A DNA stretch of 64,000 bases, from assembly GCA_963841695.1 (NCBI GenBank), contig CAWJDQ010000002.1, forward strand, positions 842,096 through 906,095. Direction: 5' to 3'. The DNA is from RYN-230 sp963841695. Its GTDB lineage: Bacteria > Actinomycetota > Actinomycetes > Streptosporangiales > Streptosporangiaceae. The position numbers and the translations under genes are program-made. The notes below the pieces were generated by a model. That model did no database searches, was not told the DNA's origin, and worked only from the letters and a program-made list of their open reading frames with translations. Shown piece after piece: positions 8,811-18,700 of the stretch; positions within the stretch are counted from its first letter, which is position 1; the number at the start of each line of letters is the position of its first letter.

Positions 8811-9393
8811 ACCCTGCCGGGGAAGCCGTCCAGGCGCGGGCTTCGGACCATCGCCACCAGTCGGCGGGCTCGCATTCGCGTTCGTCACCGAGATCCGGAT
8901 GTGCCCAGCTAACCGAGGGCAGGTCGTACAGCATCGCGGCCAGGCTGGAGCAGACCACGTGGCCTGGCAGCAGGTTGTGCTGGGCAGGCCAGCGCCACAG
9001 CGGATCGATGAGCACCGAGAGATCTTCCACGTGGCAGGCGTCCAGCGTGTCCTCGGCGATGCCGACCCAGTCGTAGGCGATACCGAGGGATTTAGCCGCG
9101 CTGGCCAGGAAGCTGGCCAGCTGGCCATGATCGGCTGGCTTGGGCTCATCGTGGTTGGACATGGTCCTGGCGTCGGACAGGAACGGCGTGCAGTCGACCG
9201 GCCCGACGCCGCCGGGCTGGCCCTGGATGCCGATCCACCGGCCCACCGTGTCCTGGTGGGTGAGGATGACCACATGATTGGCGACCGCTGGCTTACCCTG
9301 CAGCGCCTCGCCCACCCGGATGAGGTCCTGCACTAGCCTCTGGCCAGTCCACACGGCCAGAATGTCGCCCGCGGCGGCAGGCAGATTCCCCAT
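8800..9393 (-). CDS. Papain-like (NlpC/YiiX-type) hydrolase-fold protein
   Basis: I chose ATG 9393 because GGAGGGGAG stands four bases before it; a longer frame to 9471 has no such site. About 197 residues: GDILAVWTGQRLVQDLIRVG, an active-site-like His in NHVVILTHQ, IGIQGQPGGVGPVD, then a short helix and LPGHVVCSSLAAMLYDL, where the Cys of VVCS is the expected nucleophile. The order His-then-Cys indicates a circularly permuted papain fold as in YiiX-like/DUF proteins. C-terminal ADWWRWSEARAW is a recurrent ending of this family. Substrate unknown; no signal peptide, so a cytoplasmic amidase or thioesterase-like role is most likely. Confidence 0.7.
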   Translation of the reverse strand: MGNLPAAAGDILAVWTGQRLVQDLIRVGEALQGKPAVANHVVILTHQDTVGRWIGIQGQPGGVGPVDCTPFLSDARTMSNHDEPKPADHGQLASFLASAAKSLGIAYDWVGIAEDTLDACHVEDLSVLIDPLWRWPAQHNLLPGHVVCSSLAAMLYDLPSVSWAHPDLGDERECEPADWWRWSEARAWTASPAGYLT

Positions 9394-9498
9394 GACTGCT
9401 CCCCTCCCGATGTGCGGCCCCGGTTCCCGGCCGACACTGATTCGGAGCGAGGAGAACAGCGCCTGATACATCCCGGCGGGCTGGGGCCGCCGGCGGTG

Positions 9499-10752
9499 TC
9501 AGCAGGGCAGCAGGCTGAACCGCTGCTTGGCGGCGAGCACGTACCCGGCGGCCGCGTTGACCTCGGCCCGGAACCGGCGTGAGCTCATGGCCCGGGCCAG
9601 CACGGCCCGGGCCATGACCTCCGCGGTGCCCACGTACTTCGACGTCACCAGGTCCCCGCCCGCGGCGATGAACTGGACCGCCCGGCTGGCCGGCGGCACG
9701 CTGGCCACCGCCTGGGCCGCGCCCAGGTCATCGGAGATGATCACGCCGCCGAAGTGCATCCGGTCACGCAGCATGGTGCGCATCACGACCGGCGAGAAGA
9801 CCGCGAGGTGATGCGGGTCGATCCGGGTGTAGGTGGCCAGTGCCACCATCACCAGCGGCACGCCCGCGTCGATCGCCTGCTGGAACGTCTGCAGGTACGG
9901 GTCGTCGATCGTGGTGACCGTGTTGACCACGTCGGCGCTGAAGTCGGTGTTCCCCCGCACCCGGCCGAGCCCGGGGAAGTGCTTGGCCGTGGTGGCCTCG
10001 CCCGCGGCGGTCATGCCGCGGATGAACGCGACCCCGTGGCTGGCCACCACGGCCGCGGTGTGGCCGTACTCCCGCATCAGCTCCCCGATGGGGGCGTTCT
10101 GGCTGACGTCCGCAGCAGGCACGACGTCCATGACCGGGGCGAAGTTGAGGTTGACGCCCGCGGCGCGCAGCTCGTAACCCCAGGTCTGGGCCAGGCCCTG
10201 CAACTGTGCGGGGGGCAGCGCCCCCTGGGCCAGGGCGCTGGGCATCGTGGTGAAGCCCGGGCCTTGCAGCGCCTGGACCTCGCCGCCTTCCTGGTTGGCG
10301 GCCACGAAGAACCTGGCCCCGCCGGTCGCCTGGGCCGACGAGAGCGACTGAACGGCCCGGGTCACCGCCCCGATCCCGGCCACGCCCGCGGTGTCGGTGG
10401 CGATGAAGCTGACCGAGCCGAAGTGATAGGCGCGGATCGCCTCCGCCGTGGCGTTATCCAGCTTGCTGCCGGCCAGCCCCACGATGAACAGCTGCCCGAC
10501 CCGCTGGGCCAGGGTCATCCGGGCCAGCATCCGGTCCGCGCAGGACAGCGGCGCCGCCGCGGACCGGCTGGCGGCCGGGGAGCCGGGCGCGGATACGGTC
10601 CGATGGCCCGGCGGAGCCGCCGACGGGGACGGCGCCGCGCCGGATGTCCCGGCGCACCCGGATACCGCCACGCCCGCCGCGAGCAGCAGCCCGGCCAGGA
10701 TCCGGGGTCGCGGAACCCGCCGGACTGCACGCGCCTCGTCCCGGGTCGGCAT
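9499..10752 (-). CDS. Glycoside hydrolase family 3 lipoprotein (beta-N-acetylhexosaminidase-like)
   Basis: 417 residues. A twin-Arg-rich N-terminus, a hydrophobic stretch and the lipobox AVSGC mark an exported lipoprotein. The GH3 barrel follows: GQLFIVGLAGS, FFVAANQEGGEVQAL, LNFAPVMDVVP, KHFPGLG (the conserved His motif of NagZ-type enzymes) and GVIISDDLGAAQ with the nucleophile Asp. Single-domain GH3 enzymes of this size remove N-acetylglucosamine from muropeptides, so a role in cell-wall turnover is the best guess. No frame problems. It stands alone on the minus strand, facing away from the SDR/sigma pair. Confidence 0.9.
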   Translation of the reverse strand: MPTRDEARAVRRVPRPRILAGLLLAAGVAVSGCAGTSGAAPSPSAAPPGHRTVSAPGSPAASRSAAAPLSCADRMLARMTLAQRVGQLFIVGLAGSKLDNATAEAIRAYHFGSVSFIATDTAGVAGIGAVTRAVQSLSSAQATGGARFFVAANQEGGEVQALQGPGFTTMPSALAQGALPPAQLQGLAQTWGYELRAAGVNLNFAPVMDVVPAADVSQNAPIGELMREYGHTAAVVASHGVAFIRGMTAAGEATTAKHFPGLGRVRGNTDFSADVVNTVTTIDDPYLQTFQQAIDAGVPLVMVALATYTRIDPHHLAVFSPVVMRTMLRDRMHFGGVIISDDLGAAQAVASVPPASRAVQFIAAGGDLVTSKYVGTAEVMARAVLARAMSSRRFRAEVNAAAGYVLAAKQRFSLLPC

Positions 10753-10864
10753 CCGCCCAGCCTAAGAGCAGCCAGGACCGGCCCAGGCCGGCGGCCCAGC
10801 CGGGACGGCGGTCCAGCCGGGACGGCGGCCCAGCCGGGACGAGCCGGGGGTCAGGGAGCCCCGG

Positions 10865-11617
10865 TCAGGGTGCCGGGGTGAGACCCGCGGCGGTGAGCAG
10901 GTACGCACCCGGGCCGGGCCCGCCCGCGGCGGCCAGATCGAGGACCGCCTGGCCGGCCTGCTCGGTGCGGACGGCCGCCCCGGCCCGGTCCAGGTACGCC
11001 GCGACCTCCAGGCCCTCCCGCGCCGCGTAGGCGGCGACGGCGGCGGCGCCCAGCTGGGTGGCCGGTGTCAGCTGGGGCAGCAGCGAGACGAACTGGATGC
11101 CGAGCCCGTCCCGCTCGGCTTCCGACGCGGCGTACGCGGTGATGAACCGGATCGTGGCCTTGGCCCCGGCGTAGCCGCCGCTCAGCGGTGACCCGCGGAC
11201 CGCGGCCCCGCTGGACAGCGCGACGACCAGGCTGCCCGGGCCGAGCGGGGCCAGCAGCGCCTCCCGGGTCCATCCGAAGACCTGCCGGACGTTAACGTCC
11301 CAGTTCCGGCTGAACGTCGACCAGGTGTGCCGCTGAATGGGGCGGGCCAGCGGGGCAGCGCCTGCGTTGAGGACCAGCAGGCTGGGCTGATAGGCGTCGA
11401 TGAGCTGCCCGGCCACGACGGGGTCAGCCGCGTCCGCGGTCACCGGGGTGAATGAGTCGCCCAGCTCGGCGTGCAGGTCGTCCAGCGCGGCCCGGTCCCG
11501 GGCCACGCCCGCGACCGCCGCCCCGGCCCCGGCCAGCGCGGTGGCGATGGCCCGGCCGAACCCGCGGCTGGCCCCGGTGACCACCGCGCTGCGGCCGGTC
11601 AGGTCTGTCCTGGTCAT
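10865..11617 (-). CDS. Short-chain dehydrogenase/reductase (SDR)
   Basis: 250 residues, classical SDR. The NAD(P) loop is VVTGASRGFGRAIA, followed by LLVLNAGAAPLARP (NAG motif), SLVVALSSGAA (catalytic Ser) and YAGAKATIRF (Y-x3-K). It starts 40 bp after the stop of the ECF sigma gene on the same strand, so the two are probably one operon. The second ECF gene of this type in the window is also followed by a small reductase (52835). The substrate cannot be inferred. Confidence 0.9.
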   Translation of the reverse strand: MTRTDLTGRSAVVTGASRGFGRAIATALAGAGAAVAGVARDRAALDDLHAELGDSFTPVTADAADPVVAGQLIDAYQPSLLVLNAGAAPLARPIQRHTWSTFSRNWDVNVRQVFGWTREALLAPLGPGSLVVALSSGAAVRGSPLSGGYAGAKATIRFITAYAASEAERDGLGIQFVSLLPQLTPATQLGAAAVAAYAAREGLEVAAYLDRAGAAVRTEQAGQAVLDLAAAGGPGPGAYLLTAAGLTPAP

Positions 11618-11657
11618 GAGCTACTCCCTGGGGTCCGCGGCCGCCCCGTGCGGCCGC

Positions 11658-12677
11658 CTACCCAGATAGACCAGCGGCAGGCGCCGGAATCGCCGCCCCG
11701 CCCGCTCCCGGATCGCCCAGCTCCACGGGCAGGCCGAACACCCGGAACAGGCCGGGGTCGAGGAAGATGTCCAGCCGCGCGATCCCGCCCGGGGCCAGCG
11801 ACAGCACCTGCACCGCGTGCGCCCGGTACCGCCCGCTGGCTTCCCGCTGGTAGGTGGCGAAAGCCGGCTGGCCGTTGGCCCGGGCCGGCCGCAAGCGGAA
11901 CCGCCCGCTCGTGGTCAGGATTTTTTCCGCAACGAAAGTCAACACCGCGCCGCGGCCGGTGAACCAGGCCGGCCAGGGGGGCATCTCGAGTACGACGTCG
12001 TCGCGGAGCAGCGCGGCCAGCGCGGGCACGTCGGCGTCCTCGAACGCGGCGGCGAACCGGTCGAGCAGGACCTGCTCGCGGCGGCCGGCGGGCTCGGCCA
12101 CGTCGTCCTGGGCCGGCCGGGTGCGCGCGACCAGGGCCCGGGCCCGGCGCAGCCCGCTGTTGACCGCGGTGGTGCTGGTCCCGAGCAGGTCCGCGACGTC
12201 GGTGGCGGGCCACCCCAGCACGTCGCGGAGGATGAGGAACGCCCGCTGCCGGGCGGGCAGGTACTGCCAGGCCGCGACCAGCGCCAGCCGGGTGCCCGCC
12301 CGGGCCGCGGCCACGGCCGCCGGGTCATCGGGCGTCTCCCCCAGCCACGCCCCGGGCATGGGCTGCAGCCAGGGCACGTCCGGGGCTGGCCGCACCGGGG
12401 CACGCGGGTCCTCGGCCGGCCCGCCGACCCCGGACGGCAGCGGCCGCCGGCCGCGGCGCTCGATCGCGGTCAGGCAGGCGTTGGTGGCGATCCGGTACAG
12501 CCAGGTCCGCACCGAGGAGCGGCCCTGGAACCCGGCGTACCCGCGCCAGGCCCGCAGGTAGGTCTCCTGCACCACGTCCTCGGCCTCGTCGGCCGAGCCC
12601 AGCATGCGGTAGCAGTGCACCAGCAGCTCGGCCCGGAACTCCTGGGCGGCGCGGGTGAAATCGTCGGCGGCGGTCAT
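11658..12677 (-). CDS. ECF sigma factor, SigG/SigX5 type, with C-terminal SnoaL-like domain
   Basis: 339 residues. Region 2 (ELLVHCYRMLGSADEAEDVV, QETYLRAWRGY) and region 4 (LPARQRAFLILRDVLGW, then LLGTSTTAVNSGLRRARALV) are intact. They are joined by the long linker with PWLQPMPGAW seen in the TIGR02960/SigG group. Residues from about 215 form a SnoaL-like cavity domain (LLDRFAAAFEDADVPALAAL, VVLEMPPWPAWFTGRG), which in such factors modulates activity in cis in place of an anti-sigma factor. The start has an AGGGGGG site. A paralogue lies at 51783-52778. Confidence 0.92.
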   Translation of the reverse strand: MTAADDFTRAAQEFRAELLVHCYRMLGSADEAEDVVQETYLRAWRGYAGFQGRSSVRTWLYRIATNACLTAIERRGRRPLPSGVGGPAEDPRAPVRPAPDVPWLQPMPGAWLGETPDDPAAVAAARAGTRLALVAAWQYLPARQRAFLILRDVLGWPATDVADLLGTSTTAVNSGLRRARALVARTRPAQDDVAEPAGRREQVLLDRFAAAFEDADVPALAALLRDDVVLEMPPWPAWFTGRGAVLTFVAEKILTTSGRFRLRPARANGQPAFATYQREASGRYRAHAVQVLSLAPGGIARLDIFLDPGLFRVFGLPVELGDPGAGGAAIPAPAAGLSG

Positions 12678-12763
12678 GGCTTCCCCCCTGCGTGGCGGAG
12701 TCCGTGCCCGGTAGACCCGCGGGCGGGGCGAAAGTCACCGCCGGAATGCGCCGGGACCGGGGG

Positions 12764-13567
12764 TCAGCAGCCGCCGGCCGGACCGGGTACGCCCGGCCCG
12801 GCCGCCGGGGCGTCCACGACGCCGCTGTCCCCGGCCCGCAGCACGGCGCCGAAGTGCACCACGTACCACCGGCCCCGCCAGGAGATGAGCGACGCGATCC
12901 CGATCGAGCGGATCCGGCCGTGCAGCCGGTAGACCAGCCGCGCGCCGCCCACGTGCCAGTAGCCCATGCCGTTAAAGCAGGCCCCGGGGTTGATCCAGGC
13001 TGCCTCGGCCGAAGGGACGATGACCCGGGCCAGGATGGCGTGCCGGGCGCCGGGCCCCAGGAAGTGATGCGCGGCGGCCACGTCGAGCCGGAAGTCCCCG
13101 AGCAGCCGGCTGTGCCAGTCCGCCGCCGGGTCAGCGATGGCCTTGACCTGGGTGTAGGCGGCGAGCGGGAAGAACGCCTGGGTGGCCAGGCGGGCCTGGC
13201 CGGTCACCACGGCGGCCCACAGGTCGGTCATCTCCGCCCGGAACTCCCGGGTGCGCGCGCTGGGCAGGGTGCGGGTCTGGGGCAGCCGGCCGGGCGGCGG
13301 CGGCACCGGGATCACCGTCGGCTGGGCAGCGGCCCGGGAGGCGCCAGGCGATGCCGGACCCGGCGATGGCGCGGCCTGCCGGGCGGCCGGCGACGCGGTC
13401 ACGCTGCCGCTGGGGGTGGGGGTGGCCGGGCGCTGCTGGCCGGCTGCGGCGGCCACGTGCGCGGGGCTCCCGCAGCCGCCCACCGCCAGGCCGATCCCGC
13501 CGGCCAGGATCCCGGCTCCCAGCACACCCCGCCTCATCGCACGCCGGGTGCCCCCGAGGCCATTCAC
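12764..13567 (-). CDS. Lipoprotein of unknown function
   Basis: 267 residues. A basic N-terminus, a hydrophobic segment and the lipobox AVGGC are followed by a Pro/Ala/Ser-rich spacer to about residue 95. A compact domain then carries ARTREFRAEMTDLWAAVVTG, QVKAIADPAADWHSRLLGDF, FNGMGYWHVGGARLVYRLHG and SLISWRGRWYVVHFG. I know similar secreted actinobacterial proteins only as hypotheticals. The pattern of short helices then a strand-rich end resembles SnoaL/NTF2-like folds, but no active site can be named. It ends 49 bp before the next minus-strand lipoprotein stretch and is not obviously co-transcribed with the sigma gene. Confidence 0.75.
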   Translation of the reverse strand: MNGLGGTRRAMRRGVLGAGILAGGIGLAVGGCGSPAHVAAAAGQQRPATPTPSGSVTASPAARQAAPSPGPASPGASRAAAQPTVIPVPPPPGRLPQTRTLPSARTREFRAEMTDLWAAVVTGQARLATQAFFPLAAYTQVKAIADPAADWHSRLLGDFRLDVAAAHHFLGPGARHAILARVIVPSAEAAWINPGACFNGMGYWHVGGARLVYRLHGRIRSIGIASLISWRGRWYVVHFGAVLRAGDSGVVDAPAAGPGVPGPAGGC

Positions 13568-13615
13568 CAGGTCAGAGTACCGGCGGTGGCCGCCGGAGCC
13601 CCGGAGGCCGGCCGG

Positions 13616-14617
13616 TTACGGCACGGCGGAGGGCAGCGGGTGCGGGGCGGCGGTGTGCTGGCCCTGGAAGAGCAGGGCGGCGATCTGGGTCAGCTTGTTG
13701 GTACCGAACCTGAATCCGCTGCTGCCGCTCTCGTCATAGCTCTCCAGGTTGTACATGATGGCCAGGGTGTACTGCTGATGCGGGCCGGCGAACCCGACCG
13801 TGTTGGTGATCCAGAGCCCGTAAGGGCTCGGATCCTGTTCCCAGCCGTCCTTGTTGCCGGGGTGGTTCTGCGGCCCGGCGCCCCACACGCCCCACTGCTG
13901 GTCCAGGGCGCTGACGTGCTGAAGCCGGTTGACGAGATAGTCGCGGATGCTGGCGGGCGCTTGAGTGAGGACGTAATTCATCAGGCGGTCGAGGGCCTGC
14001 GGGGTGGTGTCTATGTTGCCCCAGTAGACGGCGTTGGTGAAGTTGGTCCTGGTCATGCCGAAGGCCAGGATGCGGTCGATGAAGCTGGCGTCTTCGTAGC
14101 GATACCACAGGGCCTTGGCGTCGTTGTCGTTGCTGGTGTACAGCGCGCCGTGGATGTCAGCCCAGTCGGCGCGGGTCAGATGGATGCGGCCCGCGCGGTT
14201 GCGGAGCAGGAGGTCGGTAATCATGGCCAGCTTGATGGTGGACGCGGCCGGGTACTGGGTGCCGGCGTTGCCGCTGCGCCAGACGGCCCCGGTGGCCCGG
14301 TCGTCGAGGACCATGCCGAGGGAGCCCGGCAGGCCGCGGAGGTAGTCCTTGACCTCCTCGATGCGGTCCCGCATGACGCACGGGAAACCGCGCGGGGTGG
14401 CCCGGGCGCAGGGTGTCGGCGCGGGGCTGGGGGCCGGGCCCGGCGACGGCGAGGATCCGCGGGTGGCGGCCTGCTGGGCGCCCGTGCGCCCGGCCGAGGT
14501 GGGCGGGCTGGCGGAGCCGGACAGGCCGCACCCGGCCAGGGCCACGGTGAGGGCGAGGCCGCAGCTAACGGCGGCCAGCCACGCGGGGCGGTGCACGACG
14601 GACAGGATAGGGCCCAC
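13616..14617 (-). CDS. Serine hydrolase of the class A beta-lactamase fold, lipoprotein
   Basis: 333 residues. Lipobox ALAGC after a hydrophobic stretch, then a Ser/Pro spacer. The catalytic S-x-x-K is in YPAASTIKLAMITDLLL, S-x-N is represented by YTSNDNDAKALW, and the K-T/S-G element by NKDGWEQD. All three elements of the penicillin-recognising fold are therefore present in order. Actinomycete secreted relatives of this kind are more often wall-associated amidases or esterases than true beta-lactamases, and a Glu166-bearing omega loop is not evident. Downstream 14646-15425 lies on the same strand immediately upstream in transcription, 28 bp away. Confidence 0.85.
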   Translation of the reverse strand: MGPILSVVHRPAWLAAVSCGLALTVALAGCGLSGSASPPTSAGRTGAQQAATRGSSPSPGPAPSPAPTPCARATPRGFPCVMRDRIEEVKDYLRGLPGSLGMVLDDRATGAVWRSGNAGTQYPAASTIKLAMITDLLLRNRAGRIHLTRADWADIHGALYTSNDNDAKALWYRYEDASFIDRILAFGMTRTNFTNAVYWGNIDTTPQALDRLMNYVLTQAPASIRDYLVNRLQHVSALDQQWGVWGAGPQNHPGNKDGWEQDPSPYGLWITNTVGFAGPHQQYTLAIMYNLESYDESGSSGFRFGTNKLTQIAALLFQGQHTAAPHPLPSAVP

Positions 14618-14645
14618 CGGATGCAGTTCTTACGTGGTGCAGTAC

Positions 14646-15425
14646 CTACTTACCCGCGGGATCCGCCCAGTCGAGCGTGAACCGGTCCAGCGTGTACCCC
14701 AGCGCGTTCAGCGTCGGCTGGATGAAGCTGCCGCGGATGGTCTGCGTCGCCTCGTTCTCCGCGCTGCCGATCAGCGGGCGGGTCACCCCGGGCGCGTGCG
14801 TGGCCTTGTAGAACGCGATCTGCTGCGCCTGCGGGTACAGCACCGAGTCGGAGAACTGGGGCCGCAGCACCATCCCGCAGCCGAAGCCCGGGTAGGTCCA
14901 GCTGTGCTGGGTGTCGATCGGATGCGACGGGATGTCGTCGATCGTGATGTCGTGCACCGTCTGCGGCAGCCGCGGCTGCGGCAGCACCATGGTCACCGTG
15001 ACGTGGCCGGGCTTGCCGCCCGCGGGACGGCTGAGCACCTGGAGCCGGTAGTGCCCGGCCGCGGGCGCCCACCAGGCCGGGCCCGGGTTGAGGTCCACCG
15101 TGGCCGACGCGTGCCCGACCGCGTAGAACGTGCTGGCGTACCAGCACGGCCAGGGCCCGATGTTCTTGGAGACCTTGCGGGTGAAGTAGAAGTCGAAGTT
15201 CGCCTGTCCGAGGGCCGGCTGGGAGATGCCCTCGATCTTCTGCAGCACCCAGGGGCCCAGATCGGTGTTGGTGGTGGTCCCGGCGGTGACGACCTGCCAG
15301 GGCCAGGCGAACCGCACGCTGGGCAGGTGCACATTGAGGCCGACCAGGTGCAGGGCGGCGGACAGCGCGGCCAGGGCCAGCGACGCGATGGCCTTGCGGA
15401 AGATCAGCCCGGCCAGGATGAGCAC
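14646..15425 (-). CDS. Membrane-anchored extracellular protein of unknown function
   Basis: 259 residues as read, starting in a hydrophobic helix (LILAGLIFRKAIASLALAAL) that acts as an N-terminal anchor. The exterior domain has FAWPWQVVTAGTTTNTDLGP, FYFTRKVSKNIGPWPCWYAS, an alternating strand region, and an ending LDRFTLDWADPAG. Two Cys (WPCWY and FGCGM) may pair outside the cell. The true start is probably further upstream in another frame: at 15702 an ATG opens MVRILLVLLNLLTARG, followed by Gly/Pro/Ala-rich sequence that joins this frame after one or more indels. No family is recognised. Confidence 0.65.
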   Translation of the reverse strand: MLILAGLIFRKAIASLALAALSAALHLVGLNVHLPSVRFAWPWQVVTAGTTTNTDLGPWVLQKIEGISQPALGQANFDFYFTRKVSKNIGPWPCWYASTFYAVGHASATVDLNPGPAWWAPAAGHYRLQVLSRPAGGKPGHVTVTMVLPQPRLPQTVHDITIDDIPSHPIDTQHSWTYPGFGCGMVLRPQFSDSVLYPQAQQIAFYKATHAPGVTRPLIGSAENEATQTIRGSFIQPTLNALGYTLDRFTLDWADPAGK

Positions 15426-15770
15426 TCCGGCCCCGATGATCCGCCTCCGCCGCCGCCCGGGCGGCGGCGCGGGGGGGCCGGGCGGCGGCGTGCCCGGGAC
15501 CGCCGGCCGCCAGCCTGGCCGGCCGGGGAGCCGTCCGGGGCAGCCGGCCAGCCTGGCGGGGCGGCGGGCGAGCCTGCCGGCGCGGCCGCGGGACCGGTCA
15601 CCCCGGCCAGCCGGGGTGCGGCCGGCCCCAGCCGGCCAGGACGGGGCGCCCCGGTCCGCGCGCGGTGAGCAGGTTCAGCAGGACGAGCAGGATGCGGACC
15701 ATGCGGTCCACCTTCTTTCCGGTTCGTTGGCCAGGGCGGCGGCAATGCTGGGCATGACGATGGCGGCTCG

Positions 15771-18700
15771 CTACACGGTCGCCGGGTACTCGAGGCCGAG
15801 GACGATGGGGACCGCCCCGAAGGGGCGGCGGAAACGGCTACCCGGCCGGTCGCCGGTCCCTGGAGCGGTGATCCTGGGCCAGCGCATGCCCAGGTGATGC
15901 TCGGTCAGGCCGGCGACCGCGTACGGAAACTCCAGCGCCGAGCAGTCGTGCGCCTTGAGCAGGCCACCCCACCGGAAGGCCGCGAACGCGTTGGCCAGGT
16001 CCCGCACGGACAGGTCGCGGCCCCGGGTGAGGTCGATGCCGTACACCGTGCCAGCCAGCCGGACCAGGTCGTCCGCACACCGGGCGAGCGCCGCGGACCG
16101 CTGCGTGTAGACGGTGCCGTCCGCGTTGACGGTGCCGAGCCGTTCGCCGTAGACGGGGGAGCGCCGGGGCCGGGCGTCGCACTGCATCCAGTCGCACGCG
16201 GCCAGCAACTGCCAGCTGATCCCCCGGAAGCTGGCCACATCCCGGTAGGTGGTCTCCTGGGCGAGCAGCGGCGCCTTGGCGCTTTCCACGAACGAGTTGA
16301 GCACCGACCGCGGCATGTGCGGCTGGTAGCGGCGGGCGCTGAGCAGGGTGGCCCGGGCCGGGGCCGCCGAGCGGGGAGTCGCCGAGGCATGCCGCGTCGC
16401 CGCAGCGCGTGGAGCCGCCGCAGCGCGGGGGGTGGCCGGGGCCCGTGGGGTCGCGGCAGCGCGGGGCGCGGCCTGAGCCCGGGTCAGCCGGCGCGCGGAC
16501 TCGGACTGGGTCGACACACCGGGGATGGACGCCTGGGCGCGGGACGACTGGGCGCGGGACGACTGGGCGCGGGACGACTGCGGGGTGGATGCCTGGGCAC
16601 TGGACGACTGCGGGGTGGACAGGCCGGGGATGGACGCGCCGGGGGTGCCCGGCGCCGGGGACCGGGCGGGCGGGCCCGAGCGGCTCGGTGCTGGCGAGGA
16701 TGGCGCCACCACCGGGGCCGGCCGTGCGCTGCCGCTGCCCGCCGAGTGCGTAGTACCGGTGCGGTCCGGCTGCGGGCTGGCGGCTCGGGCTGGGTCCGGA
16801 GCCCCGGCCGGAGTCGGTGTCCCGGTCCGGGTGGTCCGGGGCGAGCCCGCGGTCCCGGTCCGGGCCGGGACCGCGGTGGAGCCCGGGCTCCGGGTGCCCG
16901 TGGGACTCGCCATGGGGGCCGGGGACTGGGTGCCCGTCGGACTCGCCGTCGGATTCGGGGCCGGCGTCCCCGTCCGCCCAGCCGTCGGAGCCGGGGCCGG
17001 CGTCCCCGTCCGCCCAGCCGTCGGAGCCGGGGCCGGCGTCCCCGTCCGCCCAGCCGTCGGAGTCGCGGCCGGGGCCGGGGTCCCGGTGGCCGATGGGGCC
17101 GGGCGCGGGCGGGCGGGCGGCGTGCTGGCCGTTCCCGCCGGCGTGGCCGGCGCAGTCGCGGGGACCCCCGGGATGGTCGCCCCACCGGGCTCAGCCGCTG
17201 CCGCCCTGGGGCCCGGCTGGCCGTGGCCAGCCGGGCCATAGCGGTAGAGGTCGTACCGCCGCATGAGGCTGATCAGGTTCGCCCCGTAGTCGGGGTTGGT
17301 TGCGTACACGCCGGTCAGCGCGGCCGCGAACTTATCCGGGTGCTGCCGCTCCGCCATGGCCTGCTGGTAGTAGCCGCTCTGGGCCAGCAGCCTGCCGTGG
17401 TCCTCGATGCTCTCGGCGACGTTGTGGTAGACCCGGAAGGACGCCGACGTGCTCACCGGCTGCCCGTTCACGTCCTCCTGCGTGGGCAGCGGCACGCTGC
17501 CGGCCGGGCCGGTGCCCTTGATCCCGAACAGGTTGTGGTCCTGGGCGGCCAGCTCACTCTGGCCCCATCCCGACTCGTCGATGGCCTGGGCGATGGTCAC
17601 CGCGGCCGGAACCCCGTAGCGGCGCTGCGCGGCGACGGCTCCTGGCGCGACCTCGCTGATGAAGGCCTGCTGGGCCTGCGTCTCGGCGACGGCCGTGCGC
17701 ACCGGTGACGGGTGGTGCCTGCGGTACGTGCCGCCGTGCTTACCGGCCAGGGCGTCGGTAGTGATCCCCGGAATCGCGGTCCCGCCCAGCGGCAGCTGCT
17801 CGCCAGCGGCAGGCGTCTTCTCGCGCTCGCGGCCCGCCTGCACTGCCGGAGCCGCTGCCGCGTTGCCGGCCGGCCCGTTGTCCGCCGACCCGGTCCTTTG
17901 CGCGGGCACCAGGCCAGGAATCGCGGGCTCGGTCGCGGCCCGGGCGGCGGGCGCCGGCACCGCCCCCGGAATGGCGGCCGGTTCGTCCGGCGTCCCGGAG
18001 GACCCGTGTCCGGCGCCGGGGTGCTGGCGGGGGGCCTGCGCCGCCTTCCCCCCGGACCCGGGCGAGTGCCCCGCCGGGCGGCCCCGTCCGTGCGCCTGCC
18101 CCCCCGCCGCCTGGGGGTCACCGGGCAGCACCCCGTTGTCAACGAACCCGACGACACCCGCGGCGGACAGCGGCTCCGGGTATTCGTGCGCGTTGACCGA
18201 GAAATTGGGCAGCGAATCCCCGCCCACGGTGTGCAGGACCCCCCCGGTGTCCTGGGTGACCACCTCGACGTGGCCGTCGAACAGCACCCAGTCCCCCGGC
18301 AGCGGGCGGTAACCATCTCCCAGCGGGTGCCACCGGTGCTGGGCCTCGGCGTCCTGCTGGATGGAGATGATGCGGGGCGACGCGGGGTTCTCCTCCACCC
18401 GCACGTCCGCCCAGCTGTGCAGGGGCCACGGATAGGAACCCCCGCCGGAGACCCAGCTCTGCCGGCCCACCACCTGGGCGCCGAGTTCCAGGGTGAGGCT
18501 GGCGAACGCCGCGCACGATTCGCCATGGTCGGCGCCGTCGAGACTGTCGTGCTGCCAGATAATCGCCTCCATCTCGGCCGGCGTCTTGCTCTGGGCCATC
18601 GTCAGGTAGTAGTCGGCCACGTGCACGATCGCGGCCCGGAGCATCGCGTCGTGGCTGGGTGCCGCCCGGTCCGGCTGGGCGGCCCGCACCGACTGCCGCA

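Noticed and set aside
15894..17708. Long plus-strand frame across the peptidoglycan hydrolase
   Set aside because: It is Arg/Gly-rich mirror sequence of the repeats; no domain recognised.
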